A DNA stretch of 64,000 nt, from contig JBALXQ010000025.1 of the NCBI GenBank assembly GCA_036960565.1, forward strand, positions 1-64,000, given 5' to 3'. Both the position numbers and the translations under genes were made by a program. This DNA is from Bermanella sp036960565. Lineage in GTDB: Bacteria > Pseudomonadota > Gammaproteobacteria > Pseudomonadales > Oceanobacteraceae. Positions 16,397-26,700 of this stretch are shown piece by piece (within the stretch, counting starts at the first letter, position 1; the number at the start of each line of letters is the position of its first letter). The notes beneath the pieces were generated by a model. The model did not search any database. It was not told the origin of the DNA and saw only the letters and a program-made list of their open reading frames with translations.

Positions 16397-17329
16397 ATGA
16401 ATACAGCCATTTTTGTTTATATTACCGCGTTTGTTTTTTTGTTGAGCCTAGGATTCACTTCGCAAGCTGCGGATTATTATGTGGAGCTGGATGTCAGTAG
16501 TGGTTACAACAATAATGTTTTTTTAGAATCAGATGACACGGTTATTAATCAAGAAACTGAAGATTCGGACAAGCAGGATATTCAAAACCAATTAAGCCTA
16601 ATGGGCAGTTATGAATTTTTTGATGGGCAAGACAGTGATGCTAAAATCATGCTGGATTACTTTAAAGAATCTTTATTAGATAACAGCCTAGATACCACTG
16701 TCACCAGCCTTTCTATTCCATTTACCTATTATATAAATGATTACCGCCTACGCAGTAGTGCCGGGATAATGAATTACAATCTGGATGGGGTGCATGTTTT
16801 AGATTATCAAAGCGGGCGCTTTGATGTGACACGTAAGGTGGGTGATAACTCTCAAGGTGATAAACGGCTTGGAGCGCAAATTAGCTATACACAAAAAATC
16901 CCTCAAGATGAAAGCTATGATGCGTACGATGGCACCACGCAAAGTCTAAAGTTACATTATACGGTTACCGATTTAGCCACTATGTTTAAGCTGGATGGCA
17001 ATGTGTTTGAAAATGATTATCTATTGGAAGAAGACGGCAGCCAGGGTTATTACTTAAAAGCTATTTACAGTAAGCGTTTCGTAAAATCGGGCATGCGTCT
17101 CTTAGCGAAATACAAGAAAACCAATTACAACCTCGGTCTACTGGATGATGAAGTTCGTAATGATGATCAATTTACCTTGTCTTATACGCAGGAATATTTT
17201 TTAAATAATATTATTCAATTATATTTAAGTACCGAATTTATTGAAAACAATTCTTCAATAGAAACCGATGAAGAAAACTATAATTACAGCCAGTGGACGA
17301 ACACTATGGGAGCGCGCTTTTCTTTCTAG
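16397..17329 (+). CDS. Outer-membrane beta-barrel protein
   Basis: 310 residues with ribosome site CAAGGAGCTCGTC before ATG and a signal peptide ending TSQAAD. The rest is strand-rich (YYVELDVSSGYNNNVFL, KIMLDYFKESLLD, FTLSYTQEYFLNNIIQLYLS) and ends GARFSF, the terminal phenylalanine of outer-membrane barrels. Similar proteins beginning with an NNNVFLE-type strand are generic 14-16-strand barrels of unknown substrate. It lies between palindromic elements A and B and is convergent with the CHASE2 cyclase gene. Its stop codon overlaps element B. Confidence 0.75.
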   Translation: MNTAIFVYITAFVFLLSLGFTSQAADYYVELDVSSGYNNNVFLESDDTVINQETEDSDKQDIQNQLSLMGSYEFFDGQDSDAKIMLDYFKESLLDNSLDTTVTSLSIPFTYYINDYRLRSSAGIMNYNLDGVHVLDYQSGRFDVTRKVGDNSQGDKRLGAQISYTQKIPQDESYDAYDGTTQSLKLHYTVTDLATMFKLDGNVFENDYLLEEDGSQGYYLKAIYSKRFVKSGMRLLAKYKKTNYNLGLLDDEVRNDDQFTLSYTQEYFLNNIIQLYLSTEFIENNSSIETDEENYNYSQWTNTMGARFSF

Positions 17330-17472
17330 CAGGCTGTTGAAAAACTAATTTACTCGTCCTGGCGGCGTTAAAAATAGACTCAAAGTGCTCATTTATAACT
17401 ATAAATTCCGCTTTTTCGTCTATTTTTTCCTAGCCAGTTCATCGCCATAAACGTTTTTCAATAGCCTGCTAG
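17326..17472. repeat. Palindromic extragenic element, copy B
   Basis: Terminal inverted repeats CTAGCAGGCTGTTGAAAAAC and GTTTTTCAATAGCCTGCTAG (one mismatch) bound about 147 bp; nested arms AAAAATAGAC/GTCTATTTTT lie inside. The first CTAG includes the stop codon of the barrel gene, exactly as in copy A. It separates two convergent genes and can fold as a terminator on either strand. Confidence 0.85.
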
Positions 17473-17481
17473 TTAAAGCAG

Positions 17482-19734
17482 CTACTTACTGGTGTGCATG
17501 AAAACGCCGTCCCAATCTGGTGGCGGCGGATTCTTTTGAAACTCTTTAATGCGGCTCTTAAACAAGGCCACGGGTTTTACATATTGGACATGATTCATCT
17601 GCTCTATCTCATTAAGCAACTCTAATGCCTTGTGCCAATCCTGTTGGCTGTAGTACTCAAAGCTCATGTCTAAAGTCTCGGCTAACTTATAATCCTGTTG
17701 TTGGGCTTGGTCGTGTTGTATGAGCGGCTCAAAAATGGTGATGGGTTCTTTTTTGCCTTTCACTCGTACCTTGTCTATGCGCCTGTATAAAAACTCTTGA
17801 GCCTGTTGTGCGCTGTTCTCGCTTACCAGAATGTCTACGCCATAGGCTTTGGTAAGGCCTTCTAAGCGTGAGCCTAAATTTACCGGATCGCCCATCACGG
17901 TATAAGCCATGCGATATTGCGAACCCATGTTACCCACGCTCATCACCCCAGTGGTGATACCCACGCCCATGACAATTTTGGGAATATTGCCTTTTATATC
18001 AGGGTCATTTTTCAAATCTATATTTAGTTGTCCTATGCGTTTTTGCATGTCTAGCGCACATTGAATAGCCATGAAGGCTTGTCTGGGCTCAGGTAAGGGC
18101 GCACCCCAAAATGCCATGATGGCATCCCCCATGTATTTATCTACAGTCCCCCGGGTTTCGTAAATTGCCTGGGTCATGGGCGTTAAAATTTTATTCATTA
18201 ACTGGGTAAGTTCATGGGGGGAAATGGATTCTGAAATGCTAGTGAAGTCCCGCACGTCACTAAATAACACAGTCAATTCTTTGCTTTGCCCTTCTATGCT
18301 AATGGACTCAGGGTGTCGCGCCATTTCATCCACCAGTTGTGGCGGTACATACTGGCCAAACAATTGAGTAATGGCCCGTTTCTTTTTACTTTCTACAAAA
18401 AATCCCCAAGACATGTGAAAAATATAGAAACTTAAAATTATTAAAATGGGGCTCGCTAGAGGAAACATTAACCCCTGTTGCCACAACCAAAAATTAAGCC
18501 AAGCATAACCTCCGGCCAGCGCCGTACACAATAGAAGCGTCCAGAAGGGTGATAAAAAGTGTGGAAGAACCAGTAACAAAAGTCCCAATGATAAGTAAAA
18601 TAAAAACTGTACACCTAAAATGTAAGCGGGAATGTGACGAATGTTTTGGTCGAGTATGCCGGCAATAATATTGGCGTGTACTTCTACCCCGGGCATAACT
18701 TCATCCACAGGAGTAGAGCGTAAATCTAATAAACCAGGGGCCGAGGTACCCAGTAAAATTATTTTCCCTGTTAAGTCTTTTTTAGGAATATTTTTATTTA
18801 AAATATCTTTAATAGACAAGTATTGGAAACTGCCTTGGGGGCCACGAAATGGAATGTGTACGGCTCCAATGGCATCGGTGGGAATAAGTCGGTGGCCCAG
18901 CTGCACCGACTCTATGGCTAGGTAATCCCCTTGTTCTACCAGTTGTATATCCATTTGTGGATTATCAAGCGCCAGTTGCGCCACCGACAGCGCCAAAGAT
19001 GGATACAGCAATCCCTGATAAGACTGCAGCAACGGCACCCTTCTAAAGTTGCCATCACTGTCCACCACCGGGTTATCAAAAAATCCGGCAGCAACGCTGG
19101 CTTCTTGAAAGATTTTTTTATTAGCGGTAAAACCCGAAGGCTTGGGTAAACTTAAATTAAGATGCGTTTGCATATCCAACTCACTAATGGGCTGAGGTAG
19201 TTGATTGAGCTGGCTGGGAGTGTTTTGCTGAAATAATATCCCTGAACTAATGGCACGGCCTTTTAATGATTGAGCAAAGCTCCGATCTTGTAAAGCTTCA
19301 AATCTAAGGGCTTGTTTGTGTACATCACTGATATTTTGTTGTGTGGAAAGTGCTTGGTAAAGGTCTTGAAAATGGGTACCGGCGGATTCGGCAAATACCA
19401 TATCAAAACCCAGTACTTTAATTTTGTAATGATCAAATAGAGTCTCCACTAGCTGGGCTAAATAATGTCGATTCCACGGCCATTGGCCATAAACCTGCAA
19501 ACTATTTTCGTCAATATCGGCAATGATAATGCGTTCATCTTGGCCCAGTGGCAGGGTTGTACGCAGGCGCATGTCGGAGGCAAAGCCATCGAGTTTTTTA
19601 ATGAAAGGTATTTCAATGACCTCAATACCCTGCAAGACAAATGTCAGAAGGATAATACTTCCAAGCAGCCATTTATTTAACTTATTCAGTTTTGTTTTTA
19701 CAAAAATGCCGGCGGATAAAAAATTATTTTTCAT
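17482..19734 (-). CDS. CHASE2-domain adenylate/guanylate cyclase
   Basis: A 750-residue membrane receptor cyclase. An N-terminal TM (about 22-40) is followed by a periplasmic CHASE2 sensor (about 45-340, including IIADIDENSLQVYGQWPW and KIILLGTSAPGLLDLRSTPV), three TM segments (about 365-440) and a cytoplasmic class III cyclase domain. Metal-binding aspartates are visible in LFSDVRDFTSIS (about 488-492) and VDKYMGDAIMAFWG (about 536). The cyclase domain also has VMGDPVNLGSRLEGLTK. It presumably makes cAMP or cGMP in response to an envelope signal. It follows the FecR-domain gene on the same strand, so both probably form one signalling unit. Confidence 0.92.
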   Translation of the reverse strand: MKNNFLSAGIFVKTKLNKLNKWLLGSIILLTFVLQGIEVIEIPFIKKLDGFASDMRLRTTLPLGQDERIIIADIDENSLQVYGQWPWNRHYLAQLVETLFDHYKIKVLGFDMVFAESAGTHFQDLYQALSTQQNISDVHKQALRFEALQDRSFAQSLKGRAISSGILFQQNTPSQLNQLPQPISELDMQTHLNLSLPKPSGFTANKKIFQEASVAAGFFDNPVVDSDGNFRRVPLLQSYQGLLYPSLALSVAQLALDNPQMDIQLVEQGDYLAIESVQLGHRLIPTDAIGAVHIPFRGPQGSFQYLSIKDILNKNIPKKDLTGKIILLGTSAPGLLDLRSTPVDEVMPGVEVHANIIAGILDQNIRHIPAYILGVQFLFYLSLGLLLLVLPHFLSPFWTLLLCTALAGGYAWLNFWLWQQGLMFPLASPILIILSFYIFHMSWGFFVESKKKRAITQLFGQYVPPQLVDEMARHPESISIEGQSKELTVLFSDVRDFTSISESISPHELTQLMNKILTPMTQAIYETRGTVDKYMGDAIMAFWGAPLPEPRQAFMAIQCALDMQKRIGQLNIDLKNDPDIKGNIPKIVMGVGITTGVMSVGNMGSQYRMAYTVMGDPVNLGSRLEGLTKAYGVDILVSENSAQQAQEFLYRRIDKVRVKGKKEPITIFEPLIQHDQAQQQDYKLAETLDMSFEYYSQQDWHKALELLNEIEQMNHVQYVKPVALFKSRIKEFQKNPPPPDWDGVFMHTSK

Positions 19735-19749
19735 AAAAATATTGGGTAT

Positions 19750-19830
19750 TTAATACCCGTGTCTGGGGCTTGAATAAGTTTGCATAGCTGAAATAGGTGA
19801 CTATTTTCCAACTAATCATTTTATTAATAT
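19750..19830. repeat. Decayed duplicate of the FecR gene 3' end
   Basis: This 81-bp stretch matches 19837-19917 at 68 of 81 positions in my hand alignment, at an offset of 87 bp. On the minus strand it still reads the last codons as SPRHGY and a stop, against SPRRGY in the gene. It lies between the FecR stop and the cyclase start; its edge makes a perfect GGGTATT-T-AATACCC palindrome at 19744-19758. Confidence 0.8.
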
Positions 19831-19836
19831 CACAGA

Positions 19837-20586
19837 TTAATACCCGCGTCTGGGGCTTGAATAACTTTGTATAGCTGAGATGGGTGACTCTCTTCCCACT
19901 ATGGCTTCTATTAATATGAGCTCTTCATCTGTGTGGTTAAATACAGGGGCAGGAATAATTAGCTTATTGTCTTCGGGGGTTTTTAAAATAAATCTTGGGG
20001 CATCGTGATGGCTGGACTCTATTTCTTCAAATTGTTTATCCTGGCCACTTAAATCTTCGTTGGCTTGAATGAGGGTTTTGCCATAACAGGTGCACAGGTA
20101 ACTGGAATCTTCATAAGATTCGGCATACACGCCAGTGCCACGAATGCCAATGGTGGCGGTTGAAGTACGCAGGGTGTGTTTTTTGTTGGCACCGCGCTCG
20201 CCAAATACCGAAAGGATTTTCCCTGTGATCAGATTTAAACCTGCCTCCACCGCATTACTGCCTTGAAGTTGCATGCGGCTATTTTCACGCAAGATATGGG
20301 CATCCTTGCCCACCTTAAAAATTAGGTAGCTGTTACTCTTGGTTTCGATTAAGGCATTGGCCTTGATAAAGGTATCAATAGTGGCCTTTACGCCGTCTAC
20401 ATAAACGCGGCCGCGTATTTCAAAAATAGATTTATTCTCGGCCAATTTTTTGGGCACATTGCCAAAAGGTTGTGCTCCATGGGTTAAAGCCGCCATAGGT
20501 GTTAGTAGCGCAAAGCGGCCCATGGCCAAGGCTAAACCAGATTGAAAAACCGTGTTTAAAAAGTCACGGCGATTATTTGAATTCAT
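19837..20586 (-). CDS. FecR-domain protein with twin-arginine signal
   Basis: About 249 residues from ATG 20586 (a TTG at 20598 is an alternative). The N-terminus SNNRRDFLNTVFQSGLALAM is a Tat-like signal, unusual for FecR proteins. The FecR domain spans about 55-170 (GRVYVDGVKATIDTFI, IFKVGKDAHILRENSRMQLQ, ATIGIRGTGVYAE). There is no sigma factor beside it and no anti-sigma N-terminal domain, so it is not a TonB-type sigma regulator. It pairs with the downstream CHASE2 cyclase and probably acts as its periplasmic partner (inference from order). The 3' end is duplicated in decayed form immediately downstream. Confidence 0.82.
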   Translation of the reverse strand: MNSNNRRDFLNTVFQSGLALAMGRFALLTPMAALTHGAQPFGNVPKKLAENKSIFEIRGRVYVDGVKATIDTFIKANALIETKSNSYLIFKVGKDAHILRENSRMQLQGSNAVEAGLNLITGKILSVFGERGANKKHTLRTSTATIGIRGTGVYAESYEDSSYLCTCYGKTLIQANEDLSGQDKQFEEIESSHHDAPRFILKTPEDNKLIIPAPVFNHTDEELILIEAIVGRESPISAIQSYSSPRRGY

Positions 20587-20753
20587 GTTTTTGCCCAACC
20601 CACCTTAATCCCTTAAGCCTAGACCCTGTAAGTCTTGTTTGCTCAGAAGCAGTTTGCTTTATATGACCTTTTGGTCTGTATGTTGGGTTTTCCTGCGGTG
20701 AGTTTGGGTTAAGCGTATACACTTAAAAGAGTGGCGGCCAAAGGGGCAGCAAG

Positions 20754-23700
20754 GTGAGTGCGCGTGGCAATTTCCACTGGCCTATATTGCTAAAAAAGAT
20801 TAAAGGCTGGGGAGTGTTTAAAGGGGTTAGATTCTCTACACGCTTAAATGCGGGCGTGGTGTTAACTTCGCTCTTTTTATGGCCAAGTTTGTCCGAGGCG
20901 GCCACCACATATAGTGGCACCAATGGTGTTAGAGCCAGCTTGCTAACTTCTAATACGGTCTCTGCTTGCACCGGTTGCCACTATGACGGCGGTGCCGGCC
21001 CGAACTTCACCGCCGATTACAGCGCTTTTTCAACCTACGCCACAGACTATTACTCTGGCAGCAAAACCAGTGCGGCGCAGGCCATGATAGACCGCACCTC
21101 GCTTGAAACCTCCGATCCTTCCTTTATGCCGCAAGGGGGCGGCTCGCAAATCTCCAGTGACGAAATGACGCTGTTATCTAATTGGAAATCTAATTCGGCA
21201 GTGGATACCGACAACCCTTCGGTATCCACCACCAGTGGTGTGACCGGTTCGGGCAAGGATTTTAAAACCACTTCAAACTCAGCCAAGTTCACTGTGTATG
21301 CCAACGTAGACGACAGCGGTGTAGATGCCACCAGTTACGACTTTGACTATGGCACCAGCCAAAGTGCCGATGGCACCAGTTCCAGCCAAACGGTTTCTGG
21401 AAGCGGTGGTGGCACCAGTACCTCGCAAATTAGTCAGGAAATTACCGATCTGGAATGTGGCACTCTGTATTATTTTCGGGTGGTGGCCAACAACTCAACT
21501 TATAACGACACCAGTGGAGGTTGGCAAAGTACCACTACCGACGACTGCAATGCGCCACCAGTAATCGCCAGTTTTTCGGTAGGCTCGGCTACCGAAGATG
21601 TTGAATACCAGCTAGACATTAATGCGACTGATCCTGAATCGGATAGCATCACTTATTCGTTATCCAATGTCCCCAGCGGCATGAGTATTAACTCAAGCTC
21701 AGGACTCATTAGCTGGACTCCGGAAAACGATGTCACCACCTCAGGCACGGTCACTATCACCGCCAGCGATGATGAACAAGACGGTGCCAGCCCCGATACC
21801 GAGACCTTTAGTGTGAGCGTAAGTGCAGTAAATGATGCGCCGCAAATTACCAGTACCGCCACCACCAGTGCCACCGAAAGCGTGCAGTATAGCTACCAAT
21901 TATCGGTGACAGATGTGGATAACTCTAGTGGACAATTAAGTTACGCCCTATCTAATGCCCCTTCTGACATGAGTATTAGCGCCTCGGGGCTTGTCACTTG
22001 GACGCCCGATAACGGCGTGACTAGTTCGGGTACGGTGACGGTAACCGTGACCGATCAGGAGCCTTTGCAAGACACTGAAAACTTCTCTATTAGTGTCACG
22101 GCAGTAAATACCGCTCCCAGTATTTCAAGTACCGCAGGGACGGCTGCTACCGAAGATGTGGAGTACAGCTACAGCCTTAGCATTAGCGATGACGACGACA
22201 GCAATAATGGCACCGACATTACCTTTGCCTTAAGTGATGCCCCTAGCGGCATGGCTGTCTCCAGTACCGGGGCGATTACCTGGACCCCAGGCGAAGGTCA
22301 GGGGGATGTGAGCAACATTACTATCACGGTGAGCGATGGCGGCGAAAACAGTGTCGCCGCCGCTACCGAGGTTTTCTCTATCGCGGTGACCGCCGTAAAC
22401 GATGCGCCTAGCATTACCAGTACCGCCACCACTTCTGCCACCGAAGATGTGCAATACACGTATCAGTTATCGGTTACCGACCCAGATGATTCCGGCACTA
22501 ACTTAAGCTACAGCTTAAGCAATGCTCCCGACGGCATGGCGGTTTCCAGTTCAGGGTTAATCAGTTGGACGCCAGCTAATGATGATTCAAGTTCGGGTGA
22601 AGTGACGGTAACCGTCAGTGATGGTGGTGAAGACAGTGCCGCGAGCGCCACCGAAGATTTTACCATTACCGTTACTGCGGTAAACGGTGCCCCCAGCATT
22701 ACCAGTACCGCAGGTACCGCCGCCACGGAAGATGTCTTGTATCAATACAGTCTTAGTATTAGTGATGAAGACGACAGCAACAACGGCACCGATATTACCT
22801 TTAGTTTATCCAACGCGCCCAGTGGTATGACGGTCTCCAGTACTGGCGTTATTGAATGGACGCCAAGTGAAGGCCAGGGCAATGCGAGTAGCATTCAAGT
22901 GACCGTGAGTGATGGCGGTGAAGATAGTGCCGCATCGGTCAGTGAAACGTTTTCCATTAGTGTCACGGCAGTGAATGATGCGCCAGCCATTACCAGCACC
23001 GCAGGCACCACTGCCACCGAGAGTGTCGCGTACAGTTATCAACTGAGTGTTAGCGATGATGACGACAGCAGTTTTAGTTACAGTTTATCTAATGCCCCCA
23101 GCGGCATGTCCATTAGTGCATCGGGTTTAATTAGTTGGACGCCAGGCAATGGCGTGACCAGCTCCGGCAGTGTTACCGCTTCGGCAAGTGACGGTGGTGA
23201 GGACAGTGCCGCTGCGGCCACCGAAATATTTAGCATTACCGTTACCGCGGTAAATACCGCTCCTAGCATTACTTCAACGGCGCCCACCAGTGCCACTGAA
23301 GATGTGCAGTACCAATACACACTTAGTATTAGTGACGATGACGACAGCAACAACGGCACCGATATTACCTTTGTGTTAAGCAATGCCCCCAGCGATATGA
23401 GCGTCTCCAGTACCGGTGTGATTAGTTGGACGCCAGAAGAAGCTCAGGCCAATGTGAGCAATATTGTTATTACCGTCAGTGATGGTGGCGAAGACAGTGC
23501 CGCCAGCGATAGCGAAACTTTTTCTATTAGCATTACCGCGGTAAACGATGCTCCAGACATTACTTCAAGCGCAGGCATCTCCGCCATTGAGGATATTGAA
23601 TACACTTACCAAGTAGCGGTGAGCGACCCTGATGATTCGGGCACCAATCTTTCTTACGCCTTAAGCAATGCGCCTTCAGGCATGACGGTTTCCACCAGCG

Positions 23701-26700
23701 GACTTATCAGTTGGACTCCTACCAGTTCGGACAGTAGCTCAGGGGAAGTGACGGTAACCGTGAGCGATGGCGGCGAAGATGGCGCTTCGGCCGATACTGA
23801 AACCTTCACCATTAATGTGATTGCGGTGAATACCGGTCCGAGTATTACCAGTACCGCACCCACCACCGCCACCGAAGGTGTTCAGTATGAATACACCCTA
23901 AGTGTCACCGACCTTGATGATGCCAACAACGGTGTGGATTTAACTTACAGCTTAAGTAATGCCCCAGACGGCATGAGCGTTTCCAGTACCGGCGTGATTG
24001 CGTGGACTCCGAGTCAGTCACAAACTCAGGCTAATAGTATCGTGGTGAGTGTGGCCGATGGTGGCGAAAACGGCGTGAGCGATGACAGCGAAACGTTTTC
24101 CATTACCGTCACCAGTGTGAACGATGCGCCGCAAATTACTTCTACCGCCACCACCACAGCGACGGAAAGCGTGGAATACAATTATCAGTTGGTGGTGAGC
24201 GATGAGGATGACACATCTTTTTCCTACGCGTTAAGCAATGCCCCCAGTGGCATGAGTGTAAACGCTAGCGGCCTTATTAGTTGGACCCCAGAAAACAATG
24301 TGACGTCATCGGGTGCGGTAACCATTAGTGTGAGCGATGGTGGTGAAGATGGTGTGGCAGCTGCCACCGAACAATTTACCATCACGGTGACGCCGGTAAA
24401 TACCGCGCCCAGTATTAGCTCCAGCGCGGTCACTGCGGCCACAGAAGATACTCTTTATAGCTACCCCCTTTCTGTCAGTGATGAAGACGATGACAACAAT
24501 GGCAGTGCGTTAAGTTTTAGTTTAAGCAACGCCCCCAGTGGTATGAGTGTATCCAGCACTGGCGTCATTGAATGGACCCCCACCGAAGGTGTGAGTGCTG
24601 CTGACGATATTGTTATTACCGTGAGCGATGGTGGCGAAGACGGTGCCAGCAACGCCACGCAAACTTTTTCAATTGCAGTGACGGCCGTGAACGATGCGCC
24701 GAGCATTACCTCAACTCCATCCACTTCGGCGGTGGAAGGCGTTGCTTATAGCTATCAGGTCAGTGTGAGTGATGTGGATGACTCGGGGGATGAGCTAAGT
24801 TACGCGTTAAGTGGTGCACCTAGTGACATGAGCATTTCAAGTGATGGCCTCATAAGTTGGACCCCAGCCAACGGTGACTCTAGCTCTGGTGAAATAACGT
24901 TAAGCGTAAACGATGGTGGCGAAGATAGTGCGGCGCCAGCGACGCAAAGTTTTACCATTACCATCACGGCAGTCAATACCGCCCCTTCCATTACCAGTAC
25001 AGCCGTAACTGCAGCCTCTGAAAATACACTTTACCAATACACGTTAGTGGTGAGCGACGATGACGATGACAACAACGGCGTCGATTTAAGTTTTAGTTTA
25101 AGTAACTCACCCAGCGACATGACGGTAAGCGATACCGGCTTAATTGAATGGACCCCCGACGAGGGCGTTGTCTCGGCAGAAGATATTGAAGTGAATGTCA
25201 GTGATGGTGGTGAAGATGGAACGGCGGCTGCCACGCAAATGTTTTCAATTACGGTGACGGCGGTGAACGATGGCCCGCAAATTACCTCTACCGCTTCTAC
25301 CTCTGTAGTAGAGGGGGTGGAATACAGTTATCAAGTGACGGTAAGTGATGTGGACGATAGCGAATTTATTTATGCCTTACAGGATGCGCCCACCGGCATG
25401 GAAATTAGCGGCAGTGGTTTAATAAATTGGACCCCACAAAATGCAGTGAATGATTCCGGCTCGTTTACTGTGCAGGTGAGTGATGGCGGTGAAGATGACG
25501 CGGCCCCAGCTACTCAAACTATTTTGATTACTGTGGTGGCGTTTAATACCTCCCCTTCTATTTCGACAGCAGCACTCACCACTGCCAGTGAAGATGTTTT
25601 GTATCAATATGTTTTGGGCGTGAACGATGAAGACGATGCGAATAATGGTGTGGATCTTACTTTTACTTTAGATAACGCCCCCGATGGCATGAGCGTATCG
25701 AGTATCGGCGTGATTGAATGGACACCGTTAGAGGGTGTGTTAGCCGCCAACGATATTAGCATTACGGTGTGGGATGGCGGTGAAGATAACGCCCAAAATG
25801 ACACACAATATTTTTCTATTACAGTTTCCACCGTGAACGATTCACCACAATTATTAAGCCCAAGTAGCTTTCAAATAACCGAGTTAGAAAGTTTTAGCTT
25901 AGATATGGGTAACTATTTTAGCGACATAGATGATGATAACGATGGCAGTGCAATATTTTGGAGTTTAAATAATCCACCGGCAAATATGGACATAGATGCG
26001 CTGGGCAATATTAGCTGGCAGGCAGGAGAAAATACTGCCGGACAACATGTAATTGAAGTGCAACTAGATGACGGCGGTGAAGATAATTCACAAGCGGCCG
26101 TTAGCCAATTTAATTTAACTGTTTTATTGCTGGACGGTGATGGGGATTTATTTGCCGACTATAACGATAACTGCCCAGCAATATTTAATGATACACAATT
26201 AGATACCGATGAAGACAGCTTGGGTAATACATGTGATGAAGATGACGATAACGACGGCCTGCCCGACACCATAGAAATTGAATACAATTTAAATCCGCTA
26301 GATGCCAGCGACGCTCTTGCCGACACCGATGGTGACGGCCTTACCAATATTATTGAATTTGAAACCTGCGCCGCGCAAGCATCCTTGTTGTGTGCGGCCA
26401 TTATTACCGACTCGGTGGCGCCAATGATTAGCACCAATGGTGAGCAAATTATTCAATCCACCGGATATTTAACCCAGGCTAACCTACAAGCCAGCGCACT
26501 GGATGAAACCGATGGCGAACTGGCGCCGGTAGCGGATGAACAGGGACCATTTCGCCCAGGGTTACATAACATTATTTGGCAAGTGAGTGATGCGGCAGGC
26601 AATAGTGCCAGTACGAACCAATTACTACAGGTATTACCGCAAGTACGGTTTAGCGGCAGCCTGCTGGTGGGTGAGGCACAAAGTGTAAGCCTAGTAGCCA

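Noticed and set aside
16195..16500. A 101-codon plus-strand ORF across the palindromic element
   Set aside because: It is formed by the repeat element and overlaps the barrel gene in a different frame; no ribosome site.
21556..26128. Long series of repeats that could be taken for a CRISPR-like or satellite array, and antisense ORFs of 60-100 codons in it
   Set aside because: Repeats are protein-coding modules in one continuous frame; the antisense ORFs appear at the same place in every module, as expected for shadows.
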